The notes below the pieces were generated by a model. It did not search any database. It saw only the letters and a program-made list of their open reading frames with translations, and was not told the DNA's origin. 64,000 bases of DNA from Mesostigma viride (Eukaryota; Streptophyta; Mesostigmatophyceae; Mesostigmatales; Mesostigmataceae). Location of the stretch: contig RPFO01000132.1 in assembly GCA_009746045.1 (NCBI GenBank), positions 1-64,000 of the forward strand, written 5' to 3'. Shown piece by piece: positions 38,217 through 48,512 of this stretch (the stretch's first letter is position 1; each line of letters starts with the position of its first letter). Position numbers and translations under genes: made by a program.

Positions 38217-38220
38217 CTAG

Positions 38221-38449
38221 TACCGTCCAATGACAGGACACTACGTATACTGGGTACTAACATCTGTCACGTACCCCAGTACCCAAAGTACCTATCTAGG
38301 GAAACGTATGCGACTCGACTAGCATTCCTATCTGCATAGCCCACGTGGTATTTATATTCACATACCAACGTAGGTTTACAAGGCTTATTCATACGTTGTA
38401 TTCACAATGCCTTTGAGACTTAGTCTACAGCAAAGCATGGAGACTAACT
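38221..38449 (-). repeat. 3' LTR of Copia-like element, inner part
   Basis: Matches 45339-45567 almost base for base and ends at AGACTAACT. The adjoining internal DNA (38450-38823) is untranslated. It contains a repeated GCTGGCTGTTCTGGCCAG-like motif at about 38550-38640. Confidence 0.85.
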
Positions 38450-38823
38450 CCAGTATTGTTTTATTATTTATTTCTTAATGCAGGTCTGCACCCCCAACAT
38501 TGTTGTTATTGTTTTTAAGTTGATTAGGGGTACAAAAGAGACATGGCTGGTTGAGCCAGGTTGGTTACAGCTGGCTGTTCTGGCCAGGTGTTATATTGCA
38601 CATTAAATAAGGTGTACACAGCTGGCTGGTTTGGCCAGTTACTGAAGCACACATTAAGTAAATGGATACAAAGCTTGTGTCCTCAAGCTGCAAATGGATA
38701 CAAATCTGACCTAGCCAGCACTCACACCCCACAACGAATGTGTTGAATTTTATGGCGCCCAGCAGCTATCGCTGTGGTAAGGGGGTGTGGTGGTTGTGTA
38801 CTGTGCTATGGCCAGTCATTTAT

Positions 38824-39348
38824 TCAAACACTGACTCTGATATCATAGGGGTTCATGTTCTGAAAGAGGAGCTGGTACTGTTGGCCAGCAGCATCCCGCA
38901 GCTTCGTTAGAGCGTCTGCTGGGTTGTCCTCATCATCCACATGAGTCCAGCTGGAAAAGTAGGTGGCCTCCTGTTTGAGGATCACCCAATCCAGGTCAGT
39001 GTGGACAGCAGCAGAAACAGATTTCTTGGTTAGAAAACTGATCACAGATTGGCTGTCAGTATAGAGATGTGAGATGACATTGCATGTGCTGCCTGCCTGG
39101 GTTTGTAGCCAGGTGAGCATGTGCTGCAGGGAACGAGCATGCAATGCAGCAGACACCACAGCACGACATTCAGCTGAGTTGCTGCTGCCAGGTTTTCTGC
39201 GGTGTAGCCTGCTGTACCAGGAAGTGAGGGACATGTAATCTGACCTGTTGGTGAGAAAAAACAGCCCTGATTCCCGTGCCCCCATCTGATTGATTGTTCT
39301 GCTCTCCATGGAGCTGTCCATGACACTGTGGATGTGGATGTCTTCCAT
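38824..39348 (-). pseudogene. Copia-type RNase H domain, frameshifted from the polyprotein
   Basis: A 174-residue frame with RNase H motifs: SNSAECRAV (Glu), LYTDSQSVISFL (Asp), and the typical Copia C-terminal VDDEDNPADALTK. RNase H removes the RNA strand during reverse transcription. The frame is separated from the polyprotein stop at 39454 by about 100 bp with stops, so at least one frameshift divides them. It ends at 38824. Confidence 0.85.
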
Positions 39349-39453
39349 CAGATTCAGGCCATGGAGGATGAGGGGGGGCAGTCATGGATCAACTTCCTGA
39401 TGTGACTGCATTTGATTTGACTAGAACATCATGGGTGACCCTGCTGATGACAG

Positions 39454-42400
39454 CTAAGGGAGCCCCACAGATGGCTGACCACCACCCCAGTTTGCCCTGA
39501 ACAGTGGCACACATGTGTAAGGGGAGGCAGTGTCCTGCAGCAGATCTAGACAATCTTGAATATATTCTGCAGGAGGAGAGAGAGAGCAGACCCATTGATC
39601 TGGCTGCCTGTGCAGCTGCAACATGATGCCACAGAACTGGATGGGGGTTGTGCTCAATTCCACCTGTTTGCCAATCTCATATGATTCCTGGACCTGCTGA
39701 ATAAAGGTTTCCACCTCAGCTCTAGGCCCACAAATGAGTTGGTCATCTCCATGCCACACAAAGAACAGCAGTCCAGAGGGGGTGGGTACAACAAAAAAGC
39801 ATGGGTCCAGGTCATCATACGTGGCCTTGAGCTTTTTGAATACTTCCTCTGCTGAGTCTCTGAAAATTTTTGGGGCACTGACAAGCCCTTCCACCCCAAT
39901 GTTGATGATAAGGTGGGGCTCATCAATGTAAGGTTTCCACACAGCTGGGGTGTCTACCACGTACACCTTCCCTTTCCACACAGATTCAGCCTTTTCTGGG
40001 TCCCCCCTGAGGAAGGCCCTTTTAATATCAGTGGCTTTGCAGACATAGTCTTGGCCTGCATTGAGGTTGTGGAGGAATAGGGAGAGCATGATCCTGAGTG
40101 AGGTTTGTTGCAGCCCAGGTGTGTATGTTTCCCCTTTTGGCAGTGTGGATGTCCCCTTTAATTCTGTGACACATGGTCTGGCATGGAAGATTGGGGAGCC
40201 CACTTTTTGTGGTTTTTGTTTGAGAACAAATTTTAATCTGAGCTTTTTGGCTCCCTCTGGCACGTCCCATGAAGGGGTGACAGGCGGTTTGTATTGAGGG
40301 TTTTTGGGGTTGGGCAGGACCCATTCCTGCCTGGCTTGGTGGACAATGGCCATCAGCCACTTGGTAAACCCTTTTTGTGTTTTGCATTCTTGTATGACGT
40401 GGGAGATTTGGTGGGGTGAGTGCATGGCTATGTCCCACTTACCCAGCCCAAAGGCTGAGGGATGGAGGAACTGGCTGTGCACTAACTTGTCCAGATCAGG
40501 GATCTCCCCTGGTGCATACTGAGTGTTGACTGCCTTGATGACAGCATCCATACCAGGGACAATACTGGAGAGAGGGATTTTAAAGTGGTCCAGAGGAACT
40601 GCACCCACCCCTGTGACACTGAGCTCATTAGCTGAGATAAGCACCCCAGGATAGGATACAAAAGGTTCCCCCAACAAGGTGTTACCAGAGTACCCCTCCA
40701 CCACCTGGAAGGGTGTCTGAATACCAAGTATAGGGAGCATCACTTGTCCCACTACATCCAGTGAGCTTTGGCCTGAGAAATCCTGCACCCGTGCCCAAAA
40801 TGAAGGTGCAATCTCAAGACCAGGGATGGCTTGTGCACTGATCACACTGACCTGTGCCTGAGTGTCTATTGCCAGGGTCCAGGGGTCCTGACTAGTGCAC
40901 ACAGCTGAGACTTTTGCCAACCCTGCGGCCACAGCAGCTTGTTGCTTATGTGACCTGTGTAATGCTTGCAAGGCGACTGCCAATTTGACCTCAGAGCGGG
41001 AGGTTGGCAGACAATTTGTGCCTTGGGGCTGAGCTAATGCTTCCAACCCAGCTACCTCGTGCCTGGTTAAGCAATCCCCAGGTTGTGAAGTGGGCCTGGC
41101 TTCACTGAGGGTGGAAGGGTTCACAGAGGGTGCTGTGGTGCTGTCAACAGCAGTAATTGGTGGCTCAGAGCTACTGCTGGGCATGCTGGAGTTGCCAGAT
41201 AGAAGTAGTGAGTCCATGCTTAAAGACTCTTCCCCAGGCACGTCTGCCATGGGAGAATAATACTTCTTAATTCTATGACAGCTCACCCTGTGACGCTTCC
41301 CATTGATATTGTGCTTGACCTCCACGGTCTTGCTGTTTTTGGTAAATCCACGGATGGTAACTGGACCTAGCCAAGTTCCAACCTTACCAAAGCTGTTTTC
41401 CTTGTAATAGAGAACTTGATCACCTTTTTGGAATACTGGCCTGGAATGGGTTTTATCTTTTTCTGCCAGTTTTGCTGAGGTTTGTGCACGTGCAGTGTTG
41501 TACAGTGCTATCACCTCTGGGGGATATACACCTGCCTGCAGGCCTGCTGGGATTACTTCACCCCACGTGGCATGCAAGACAGGTCTCATGTTTAGGGTTG
41601 TGCACATTTCATGACACCAGAGTGCCCTGTCACAATAGACCCCTGAAGTAGCATCCTTGGAAGGATTTTTGGCTAGTAGGGTTTTGACAGATCTGATGGT
41701 TCTTTCAATGACCCCCTGACCCTCATGATCTTCCAGCCCAGCAATCTCTATTGCTTCACACCCTTCCAGGTCAGTCAGACAAGAAAATTGTTGATCAAGC
41801 AAAATTCTGTCAACTGGGTAGAATCTGGGTAAAGCAATCATGAGTGCAACACGTAGCTGCCCTGCAGACATGCCAGGTAGGGGTTCCATTACTGTGAACC
41901 TGGACCATGAGTCTTTTAGGATCAGGTAGGGTTGGACATCTTTGTTGATGTGCATCACATCCCCCACTATCATGCCCCTATTGGTGGAAGGAGTTGCAGT
42001 ATGCCATTTTTGAGGTTTGGGGCTATTGAACTGACATTCTTGACAGTGTTGTCTAGCCAGTTTTACTGCATTCCTGAGTTGTTTTCCCATGCTACTACCC
42101 CCCAGCCGTCTGGCCAGTTCCTCAGCCACTGTTTCATGACCCATGGCTAGGTGCAGCTGATGAGCAAGCTCCTTGATATCTATGGAGTTGTCAACAGTAG
42201 GGGTTAGTGCTTTTATGTAAGGTTCCAGAACAGGGTGTTGGGAGGACAGTAAGGTTGCTGCCTCAAAATCAATTATGCCCTGGTTGCCATCCCCAATGGT
42301 AATGAGATCATCATCCTCAGAGTACAAGGTGAGAGAACTCACATTGTTTGGTAGCGAGGCCTGTTGCAACGGCTGCCTGGAGGCCCAGGGGATGACGTGC

Positions 42401-43308
42401 GTGCCAGCAGCCCGGGCAGAGATCCACGTTGGTGTGCAGGGAGTCGTTGTTGGGGCAGTTGTGCCGTGCGTGCCCTCTGGAAGCACCTCAGGCACCTTAT
42501 GGCCAGGGTTTCCAGGTTGGTTGTTGTTGTTGTTGTTGTTTCCCTGCTGGGACCGGTTCTGGCCCTGCTGGGACCTGTTGTTGTTGTTGTTTTGGCCCTG
42601 TTGGGACCTGTTGTTATTGTTGCCCTGCTGGGACCTGTTGTTGTTATTGTTGTTGTTGTTGTTGTTGTTGGGGTTGCCATGCAGGGGCACACGGTGCCAC
42701 GTGTTGCCACGCCCCTGAGAGCCACTGCCCCCTTGGTGGGAGGACTTGTGGGTCTTGGGTGCCCCCCCTGGCTGGCCTGCCCCTTGCGTTTGTGGCCTTG
42801 GACACCCTGGACCTTGGGGTCCTGGGCCTGGGTTGCCAGTACCCAGGGGGTCCACTGCCTCCTCGATATAGAGCATGGCAGCTCTGAAGTTGTCCCAGAG
42901 GGACTTGAGGCCTGTAAGCAGGGTAGCCAGGACAGAAGGTTGCAAATTAGCTTTTGTTAGCCAGGTGTGGATGAGATACCTTGGTTGGAGCTTGAGAAGC
43001 TCAAGGTCTTTCTCAATCATTACCCTGTATGTTTTTGCATCCCCAGAGAGGTTATTCTTGTTCACCTTATATGCAGCAAGCCAGTTGAAACGTTCTACTG
43101 CTTCCATGTGGTTATTGGTAAGCACTAGCTGTTTCAGATCAGTGATAAAGGTAGGCCACTGTTCAATGGCTGCTTCAGGTGTCAGGGTACGTTCCTGATA
43201 GGTTTGAATCAATGCTCTGATTGCAGGAGATGATTGATGGAATGTGGAGGAGGCCCTGAGAGCCTTAAACTGATGTCTAAGGTTAAGACCTTCCATCCCA
43301 TACTCCAA
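39454..43308 (-). CDS. Copia-like polyprotein: gag, integrase, protease, reverse transcriptase
   Basis: An open frame of 1284 residues. Residues 1-150 are gag-like helical sequence. Residues 205-265 are an Asn-rich RSQQGNNNN linker. The integrase HHCC finger is H386-x4-H391-x30-C422-x2-C425, with core acidic residues D450 (GDVMHI), D505 (LLDQQF) and E535 (GVIERTIRS). The protease follows at about 810-890: AIDTQAQVSVIS (D815) and NTLLGEPFV. Reverse transcriptase comes next: ATDIKRAFL (D1094) and FVWHGDDQLI (1182-1192). Copia elements normally place protease before integrase; here it lies after. The protease has DTQ in place of DTG and RT has GDD in place of VDD. The start at 43308 is artificial, since gag continues upstream in another frame. 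Confidence 0.9.
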   Translation of the reverse strand: MEYGMEGLNLRHQFKALRASSTFHQSSPAIRALIQTYQERTLTPEAAIEQWPTFITDLKQLVLTNNHMEAVERFNWLAAYKVNKNNLSGDAKTYRVMIEKDLELLKLQPRYLIHTWLTKANLQPSVLATLLTGLKSLWDNFRAAMLYIEEAVDPLGTGNPGPGPQGPGCPRPQTQGAGQPGGAPKTHKSSHQGGSGSQGRGNTWHRVPLHGNPNNNNNNNNNNNRSQQGNNNNRSQQGQNNNNNRSQQGQNRSQQGNNNNNNNQPGNPGHKVPEVLPEGTHGTTAPTTTPCTPTWISARAAGTHVIPWASRQPLQQASLPNNVSSLTLYSEDDDLITIGDGNQGIIDFEAATLLSSQHPVLEPYIKALTPTVDNSIDIKELAHQLHLAMGHETVAEELARRLGGSSMGKQLRNAVKLARQHCQECQFNSPKPQKWHTATPSTNRGMIVGDVMHINKDVQPYLILKDSWSRFTVMEPLPGMSAGQLRVALMIALPRFYPVDRILLDQQFSCLTDLEGCEAIEIAGLEDHEGQGVIERTIRSVKTLLAKNPSKDATSGVYCDRALWCHEMCTTLNMRPVLHATWGEVIPAGLQAGVYPPEVIALYNTARAQTSAKLAEKDKTHSRPVFQKGDQVLYYKENSFGKVGTWLGPVTIRGFTKNSKTVEVKHNINGKRHRVSCHRIKKYYSPMADVPGEESLSMDSLLLSGNSSMPSSSSEPPITAVDSTTAPSVNPSTLSEARPTSQPGDCLTRHEVAGLEALAQPQGTNCLPTSRSEVKLAVALQALHRSHKQQAAVAAGLAKVSAVCTSQDPWTLAIDTQAQVSVISAQAIPGLEIAPSFWARVQDFSGQSSLDVVGQVMLPILGIQTPFQVVEGYSGNTLLGEPFVSYPGVLISANELSVTGVGAVPLDHFKIPLSSIVPGMDAVIKAVNTQYAPGEIPDLDKLVHSQFLHPSAFGLGKWDIAMHSPHQISHVIQECKTQKGFTKWLMAIVHQARQEWVLPNPKNPQYKPPVTPSWDVPEGAKKLRLKFVLKQKPQKVGSPIFHARPCVTELKGTSTLPKGETYTPGLQQTSLRIMLSLFLHNLNAGQDYVCKATDIKRAFLRGDPEKAESVWKGKVYVVDTPAVWKPYIDEPHLIINIGVEGLVSAPKIFRDSAEEVFKKLKATYDDLDPCFFVVPTPSGLLFFVWHGDDQLICGPRAEVETFIQQVQESYEIGKQVELSTTPIQFCGIMLQLHRQPDQWVCSLSPPAEYIQDCLDLLQDTASPYTCVPLFRANWGGGQPSVGLP

Positions 43309-45076
43309 GCAAAAACAAATTGCTTAGCTTGTTCAACAGTGTGACCCTCAGGCAAGCCAGCAATATTGATTTTGGATTCCTTTTTATGAGGGTTAAACAC
43401 ACCTGTGAGAGGGGGGTTGGCCCTCAAGAAGCGTCGGTTGCTTGTTGCAGGCGGGTGGGGTCCAGGTTGATGGTCCCCCGCTCATACCGCGACATCAGGG
43501 CGCGCAGGCCCTCGACAGTTTGCAGCTGGTTAGCTGTTAACTGCTGATCTTGCAACGAGGCCAGCTGGGCCTGGAGAATGGCGAGCTGTTCCAGGACATC
43601 CCCGCTCCTTGGGGGGGCCTCAGCAGGTTGTGGGTGCCTGGGCACCTCTGCACCTCCCCCCAGGGCCTCCTGGGGTCCTGGCCACCCCCCCTGGTTGGGG
43701 AGGGGGCCCCAACCCACAGGGCGAACCTGGGGTGGTGGGGGAGGGGGAGGGGGGGCATGGTGGCCCGGGGGAGCCCGGGGGGTCCGGGTAACCCCACTGG
43801 GTCCAGCCCCAGCGGTGGAGGGGCGGGCAGGGGTGTCTGCCGCCGCTCTCCTCCTGGCCTCCTCCTGAGACGCTTCATCTCCTTGCGTACCTCATGCTCC
43901 CGGAGGGCTGCCTGAAAGGCAGCCTCATCCTCGGATGTCAGGGAGTGGTTCTCCCATGATCATAGCATCCGGACAGGACAGTCCGCCTCTTTGCCCTTCC
44001 TCGGCCCAGGGCCAGCAGTCCCTCCTTGTACTGCAGGGTTGGGGGGAGAGGGTTTCTTGCTGGTGGTTTCCAGCGGGGGGGCTTCAGCTACCACCCCATG
44101 TTTGGCCAAGATGGCCTCCGTGACCCTGGCTTGGGTTAGGAGGACATGGTTTTAAAATGTGCTGACCGAGCAAGCTCGGCCAGGTCTTGACTGTCCGCAT
44201 AGTCCATGGGATAGTCAGCATTTTTGAGAGGTCACGTAGCCGCTGGTGGCCTCGCGGTACGCCGCCATCGCCTGGTGGGTAGCCAGGCGACGGGCGGCCT
44301 CCTCCTCATATTCTTGCCGCTTAGCGGCGAGCCGAAAAGCCGTCTCTCGGCGGACCTCCGGTCCGCTGCCTCGCTCGGCGTTCTTCATTAGCCACCAGCG
44401 CGGCCTGCTCGACCGCCAGGAGCGCTGGGGTAAGATTGATCTCAGTCTCCCCATCGGGGAGACTGGCAGTGTCGGAGACCTCATCGTCGGACATTGGTTG
44501 TCCTCCGATGGGCTCCACGGGTTTACGCACCACCCGTGCGAGCTTAATGCTCTCCATGTCCTTCTTCTTGCGAAGAAGGGACGAGGTCGCCCAAGTTGAA
44601 GCTCAATGTGATTGTGCCCTGGGCGAAAGGGACACGAAGATTGATGTGGCGGGACGAAAGGTAATCGTCCCGTCCGGCGCCACCGAAGCCGTCTGACGGG
44701 GCATAGCTCCCGAAGTGGCAACGGGGGCCGAACTGGGGAGCCTCAGTGGGGTTTACCACCGAGGTCTCCGCAGCCATGGCCGCGCCAGCCGTGGTTGCGG
44801 CTGGGGCAGCCGCCGGAGTCGAGGGTAAGCCGGTCCCCCGGGGGGAGCCGTCTCGGCCTCCGGCCTCTCAGGGGAGGGGGGTAGGTCGGTCGGCTTTGCA
44901 GCCGCCGTCCCCTCGTCCTGGCAACATTGTGAGTCTTTTTGTTTTTTTCTTTTTCTTGGAAATGGCCGCATCGCCAGCCGGCTTCTGTTGTTGTCTTTGG
45001 GCATCCGCCGATCCTGCCCATCATCATCCTCGTTGTAGGTAAGCTTCTTAGCGACATTCTTGTTCGTGATAGCCAT
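43209..45076 (-). pseudogene. Copia-like gag N-terminal region, broken frames
   Basis: The first ATG after the 5' LTR is at 45076 (MAITNKNVAKKLTYNEDDDGQ). Minus-strand frames at 44753-45076, 44544-44777, 44321-44557, 43424-43717 and 43209-43427 follow one another in different phases. Recognisable traits are a basic PRKRKKQK, a Pro-rich stretch, a helix LEQLAILQAQLASLQDQQLTANQLQ, and HKKESKINIAGLPEGHTVEQAKQFVFAW, which leads into the polyprotein at 43308 via a slip in an A5 run. Presumably one gag frame with several indels. Confidence 0.55.
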
Positions 45077-45094
45077 GGTAGCAAATAAAATTCA

Positions 45095-45567
45095 AGTTAG
45101 AATGCGGTGGGATATATTGCTTGAGAACACTGAGTGCTGAGAGCAATGAATTGCTTGGTTCATTAGAAAATAGGTTTACCCTTTATCAACGTTCCTCTCA
45201 CCGGCTGCGCCGCCAGTGACCGTTGGGTGCAGACCGTTGGCCCGAGGCCGCACGATGACAGGTAGCAGTCTAGTCACTGCATCGTGTGATCACAGATCAA
45301 TGCACGCTGCAGTACGGTCCCTATCTAGGATACTCTAGTACCGTCCAATGACAGGACACTACGTATACTGGGTACTGACATCTGTCACGTACCCCAGTAC
45401 CCAAAGTACCTATCTAGGGAAACGTATGCGACTCGACTAGCATTCCTATCTGCATAGCCCACGTGGTATTTATATTCACATACCAACGTAGGTTTACAAG
45501 GCTTATTCATACGTTGTATTCACAATGCCTTTGAGACTTAGTCTACAGCAAAGCATGGAGACTAACT
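45095..45567 (-). repeat. 5' LTR of Copia-like element
   Basis: A 473-bp repeat, AGTTAG...CTAACT, intact. As the 5' LTR on the minus strand it should carry the promoter; I could not assign a clear TATA box. It ends next to target duplication GCATC at 45568-45572. Confidence 0.9.
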
Positions 45568-45572
45568 GCATC

Positions 45573-46442
45573 CGGCCGGCCAGGCCAGCCGGGGCTGGCT
45601 TGGCGGCAATGTCCTTTGAACACCGCCTGGGCGGTGAGGCCTGCGGTGTTCTGCAGAACCTCGATAGCGATGGCGTTGTCCTTAATTAAGACGCTGGTCG
45701 ATGTCACGGAGCTGGGCGGTGATGGCGTCGGAGGTGGGGGTGGTGGCGGTGGAGGAGGCGAGGAGAGTGGAGGTGGCGGTGGAGATGGTGGAGACGAGGG
45801 GGAGCTCGGCAGCCAACGTGCTGGCAGCCCATGGCCGCCACATCTGCAGCGATGGGGGCCACGTGCTGCTCGAGGGCCTCCTTGAGGAGTGAGCGGATGG
45901 AGGATTCGGTTAAGGTGGTGGTGAGGGGCTTTGGGGGCCATGCAAAGCTCCTCGATGGAGCGTCCAAGGAGGGAAAAGAGGGCGTATTGCTGGAGGTGGG
46001 GGCGGCGGGCGTTGAGGACGTCCTTGCCGAAATTGTGCCTCTGGAGGAAGGCATTGATTGACAAGGCGACCTTGGTGGGAAAGCTGCTTGCATAGTTCTA
46101 TATAAGAGAGGCATGCGTCCCGAAAAACACGTGGGCCAGGATGCGATCGTGTGTAAGCTTCAAGCTAATATAACAATGTCAAAATAGCCACTGAGGCTGG
46201 CTGGCGTCAAAGTCGTTCTCAACTACTCATCCAAAAGCCCGTCAGGACGACTGCGCTTGGGTTCGGGCGACGCTGCTGGCGAGGCGGGCGCAGCAGGGGG
46301 CTGGACGACCACTAGAGCTTGGCTGGTGGCGCCGCTGCCTTCTGGGCCGGTGGGCGAAGCTGCAGCCGGAGCTGTAGCTAGGCGTATTTTCATTGCCGAG
46401 CGCAGCCGCCAGACTGCGTTGCGTCGAGAGGCGTTTGCTCAT
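45573..46442 (-). pseudogene. ORF1-like protein, N-terminal half (split gene 2)
   Basis: Starts MSKRLSTQRSLAAAL at 46442, matching split gene 1. Later blocks (HNFGKDVLNARRPHLQQYALFSLLGRS, SSIRSLLKEALEQHVAPIAADVAAMG) match the other copy but lie in different frames (46242-46442, 45704-46114, 45543-46064), so there are at least two frameshifts. The last codons AAKPAPAGLAGRPDA join PPITTWADM at 36187 once the Copia element and one GCATC are removed. Confidence 0.7.
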
Positions 46443-46594
46443 CGTATATTGCGTACTATAGCTTCAGAAAATTATATCAGCATATGTGCGTCGTAGAAAG
46501 ACGCGTCGATTGTGATATTCACGGCTAAATTCGGTGCTCAAAAGTGAAAGTTATGAGCTCCGCCGTCAGCCATGGCTATCGCGTGGCTCGTGGC
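46443..46594 (-). other. 5' region of ORF1-like split gene 2
   Basis: Homologous to 32947-33080, with ATTATATCAGCAT, CGGCTAAATTCGG and AGTTATGAGCTCCGCCGTCAGCC. It continues beyond the nested insertion at 48522-48762. No ORF. Confidence 0.5.
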
Positions 46595-46646
46595 CTTGTC
46601 ACGTGATAACTTTGGCAATACTGCGTTTCAGCCGTAACCGATTATA
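46595..46646. repeat. 52-bp direct repeat flanking a nested retroelement (left)
   Basis: Begins CTTGTCACGTGATAAC and ends AACCGATTATA. It appears identical to 48470-48521. Between the copies lies an ORF1-like element with its tail at the left copy, so this is best read as an unusually long target-site duplication. An ancestral tandem repeat is the alternative. Confidence 0.7.
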
Positions 46647-48469
46647 ATTAATTAATTAATTAATTAAACTCGTGCCCCCGTTGGGGAGTCACGGAGCACC
46701 GGAGTGCTTTTAATCCCTGTGTGTGCACTACAGGAGAAAGGGCAGAGACCCCCAGTCTCCTTCATGCCAAAGGCATGCCACAGCCGCAATCAGGCGCGCT
46801 AGCTAAACGGACACGCTAACGATCCGGCAAACTGTGGGTGCAATAAGACCCATGTAAGCGTAGCATAACAAGTATAGCGTGGGCAAGTAATCTGAACATA
46901 GCCAGGGCGTAGCATGGCTGTACTAGGACTAGGCTAAGGCTATGGCTGGTTGTGTACCGTGCGTTGGCGGCACGTGACTAGGTGTGTTGGCACAGCTAGG
47001 CAAACATTCTAGGCATGGCTGCCGTAGCGGCAGTGACTCCAATGGTTACAAGCTAGGGCTATTGCTGTTCTAGCCCGCTGGGGGCGTCCACATCTTGTGG
47101 TTGATCATCAGGTCCCCGCCCCTCCAGTACACCTCGGGCTTCTGGGGGTCCTGCTTATCATTGGCGGAGGTATTCCGGCCACAGGTCGCGTCGCTGCTGT
47201 TGCTGAGGGGGGGTTAGGTCGTCATCCAGCGTCCAGGTGAGGTCGTGCAACCGCTTGCGACGAGAGAGGAACCGCTGCTTATCCTCAGGGGAGAGGAAGG
47301 TGAGCAGGACAGTCTGGTGGGGTGGCCGCCTTGTCCCGTGAGTGGGGAAGGCGGTGGCACCCACGCAGTTCTACCTCACCCACCAGGCCCATGAGGGTGA
47401 GAAGCTGGTTCTTGAGCTCGTCAGCAAGGGAGGTTGACGTCTCACCTGGCTTCTGGGGGAAGCGACGTAGCACCACTCGGCACTCGCGGCGAGCGCGACC
47501 GGTGACCTCCCGTTGCTGGGCCTGGCGGTGGTCCTCCAGCTCCTGGAGCTTCGTGGCGATGGCGTCGGTGGTGGAGGCGGTCGCTGACCGCAGAAGGTCC
47601 GCATAGGAGAGCGGGAGGTCACCAGCATCCTCAGTGCCGGGGTGGCTGGGAGGCAATGGTGGCCGTCTGCTCCGCTATCTTTGGGACCTGTGTGGCCAGG
47701 GCCTCGGTGTGGGCGGTGATGGCCTCAAGCTTCTTCATGAGCACGCCGCACTTGCCCTCCACCTGGTTAAGGCGAGAGACAAGTGCAGCATGCGTTTCCG
47801 AAGCCTGCGCCGCGGTGTGTAGCGCCGTGAACTGTGGTTGTAGCTTGTGGACGACCTTGGTTTCCACGTTGGAGACCCGGGCCTCGACCGTGTTGAGCGT
47901 GGTGTTCAGCGAGGTCATCTTTTCGGCCAGCGGCCAGGTCACGTGCTCCTCCAGCACTGCGCGGATGTCATCCTTGCAGAGGGGGGAATCCGATGGGGCT
48001 GCCGGCTGTGCGGGGGCTGGGGCGAATTGAGTGCGTTCCAAAGTGCTCTGGTGATGTCGCCGAAGCTGATCTGGTAGTAGCTGGTCAAGATAACCGTGCG
48101 TTGGCGGGATTCGTCACAGGTGTAGAGCCAGGACGTGTTGCGGTAGTCGATAGCCGTCCCCCCTGTCCAGGCCACAAAGAGCTTCCGCTCCTGTGACAGT
48201 GAGGAACTGGAGAACTTCGACGACTTCCTGCGGCGACAGCTTCTGCCACTCGAGGAGGGTGAACATTTGGTCGCCGGGCAAGAATTTGCTCCATTTGTGG
48301 CGATCGTGGCATGGTTTCTTGGGCTCAGGCGAGGCGCTTGGCGATGGGTCTGCTGGCGGTGAGTTGGCGAGCCCAGGCGGCTGGACAAGAACGATGGCGA
48401 GAGGGTTGGGCTGGGAGCCGGTAAGCTCCTTTTCCAAACCCCGTTTTGCTTTAGGGGTCGTCATAGCTG
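46647..48469 (-). mobile_element. ORF1-only non-LTR element with (TTAA)n tail
   Basis: On the minus strand the insert starts five bases before ATG 48464 and ends with GGGGGCACGAGT and a TTAA repeat (46647-46668). It carries a diverged ORF1-like gene and about 490 bp of 3' UTR that includes GCTCCGTGACTCCCCAACGG. There is no reverse transcriptase, so it resembles the ORF1-only HAL1 derivatives of L1. Mobilisation by a partner LINE is inference. Confidence 0.65.
47158..48464 (-). pseudogene. ORF1-like protein, third family member, frameshifted
   Basis: Frames in order: MTTPKAKRGLEKELTGS (48464), a block with AIDYRNTSWLYTCDESRQRTVILTSYY (parallel to the SLYDRCIHL block of split gene 1), a coiled coil AALVSRLNQVEGKCGVLMKKLEAI (48041-47631), YADLLRSATASTTD (47656-47285), and the L1-ORF1p-like end WTLDDDLTPPQQQQRRDLWPEYL (47364-47158). 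Four frame changes join them. The domain order is the same as in the other members. Sequence divergence shows it belongs to a separate subfamily. Confidence 0.75.
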
Positions 48470-48512
48470 CTTGTCACGTGATAACTTTGGCAATACTGCG
48501 TTTCAGCCGTAA

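Larger units (their letters stand above)
36188..45567 (-). mobile_element. Copia-like LTR retrotransposon, minus strand
   Basis: LTRs of about 480 bp at both ends begin AGTTAG and end CTAACT, with a perfect 5-bp target duplication GCATC (36183-36187 and 45568-45572). It lies inside an ORF1-like gene. On the minus strand it reads gag region, Asn-rich linker, integrase, aspartic protease, reverse transcriptase, RNase H. The LTRs look nearly identical apart from about 30 bp at the outer start and one insertion in the left LTR, so the insertion is fairly recent. The primer-binding site after the 5' LTR (TGAATTTTATTTGC) is not the usual Met-tRNA complement. Confidence 0.9.

Noticed and set aside
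36432-38220. Helitron in the LTR, because the right end is CTAG before T
   Set aside because: The left end does not start with TC after A, and CTAG is duplicated at the left junction.
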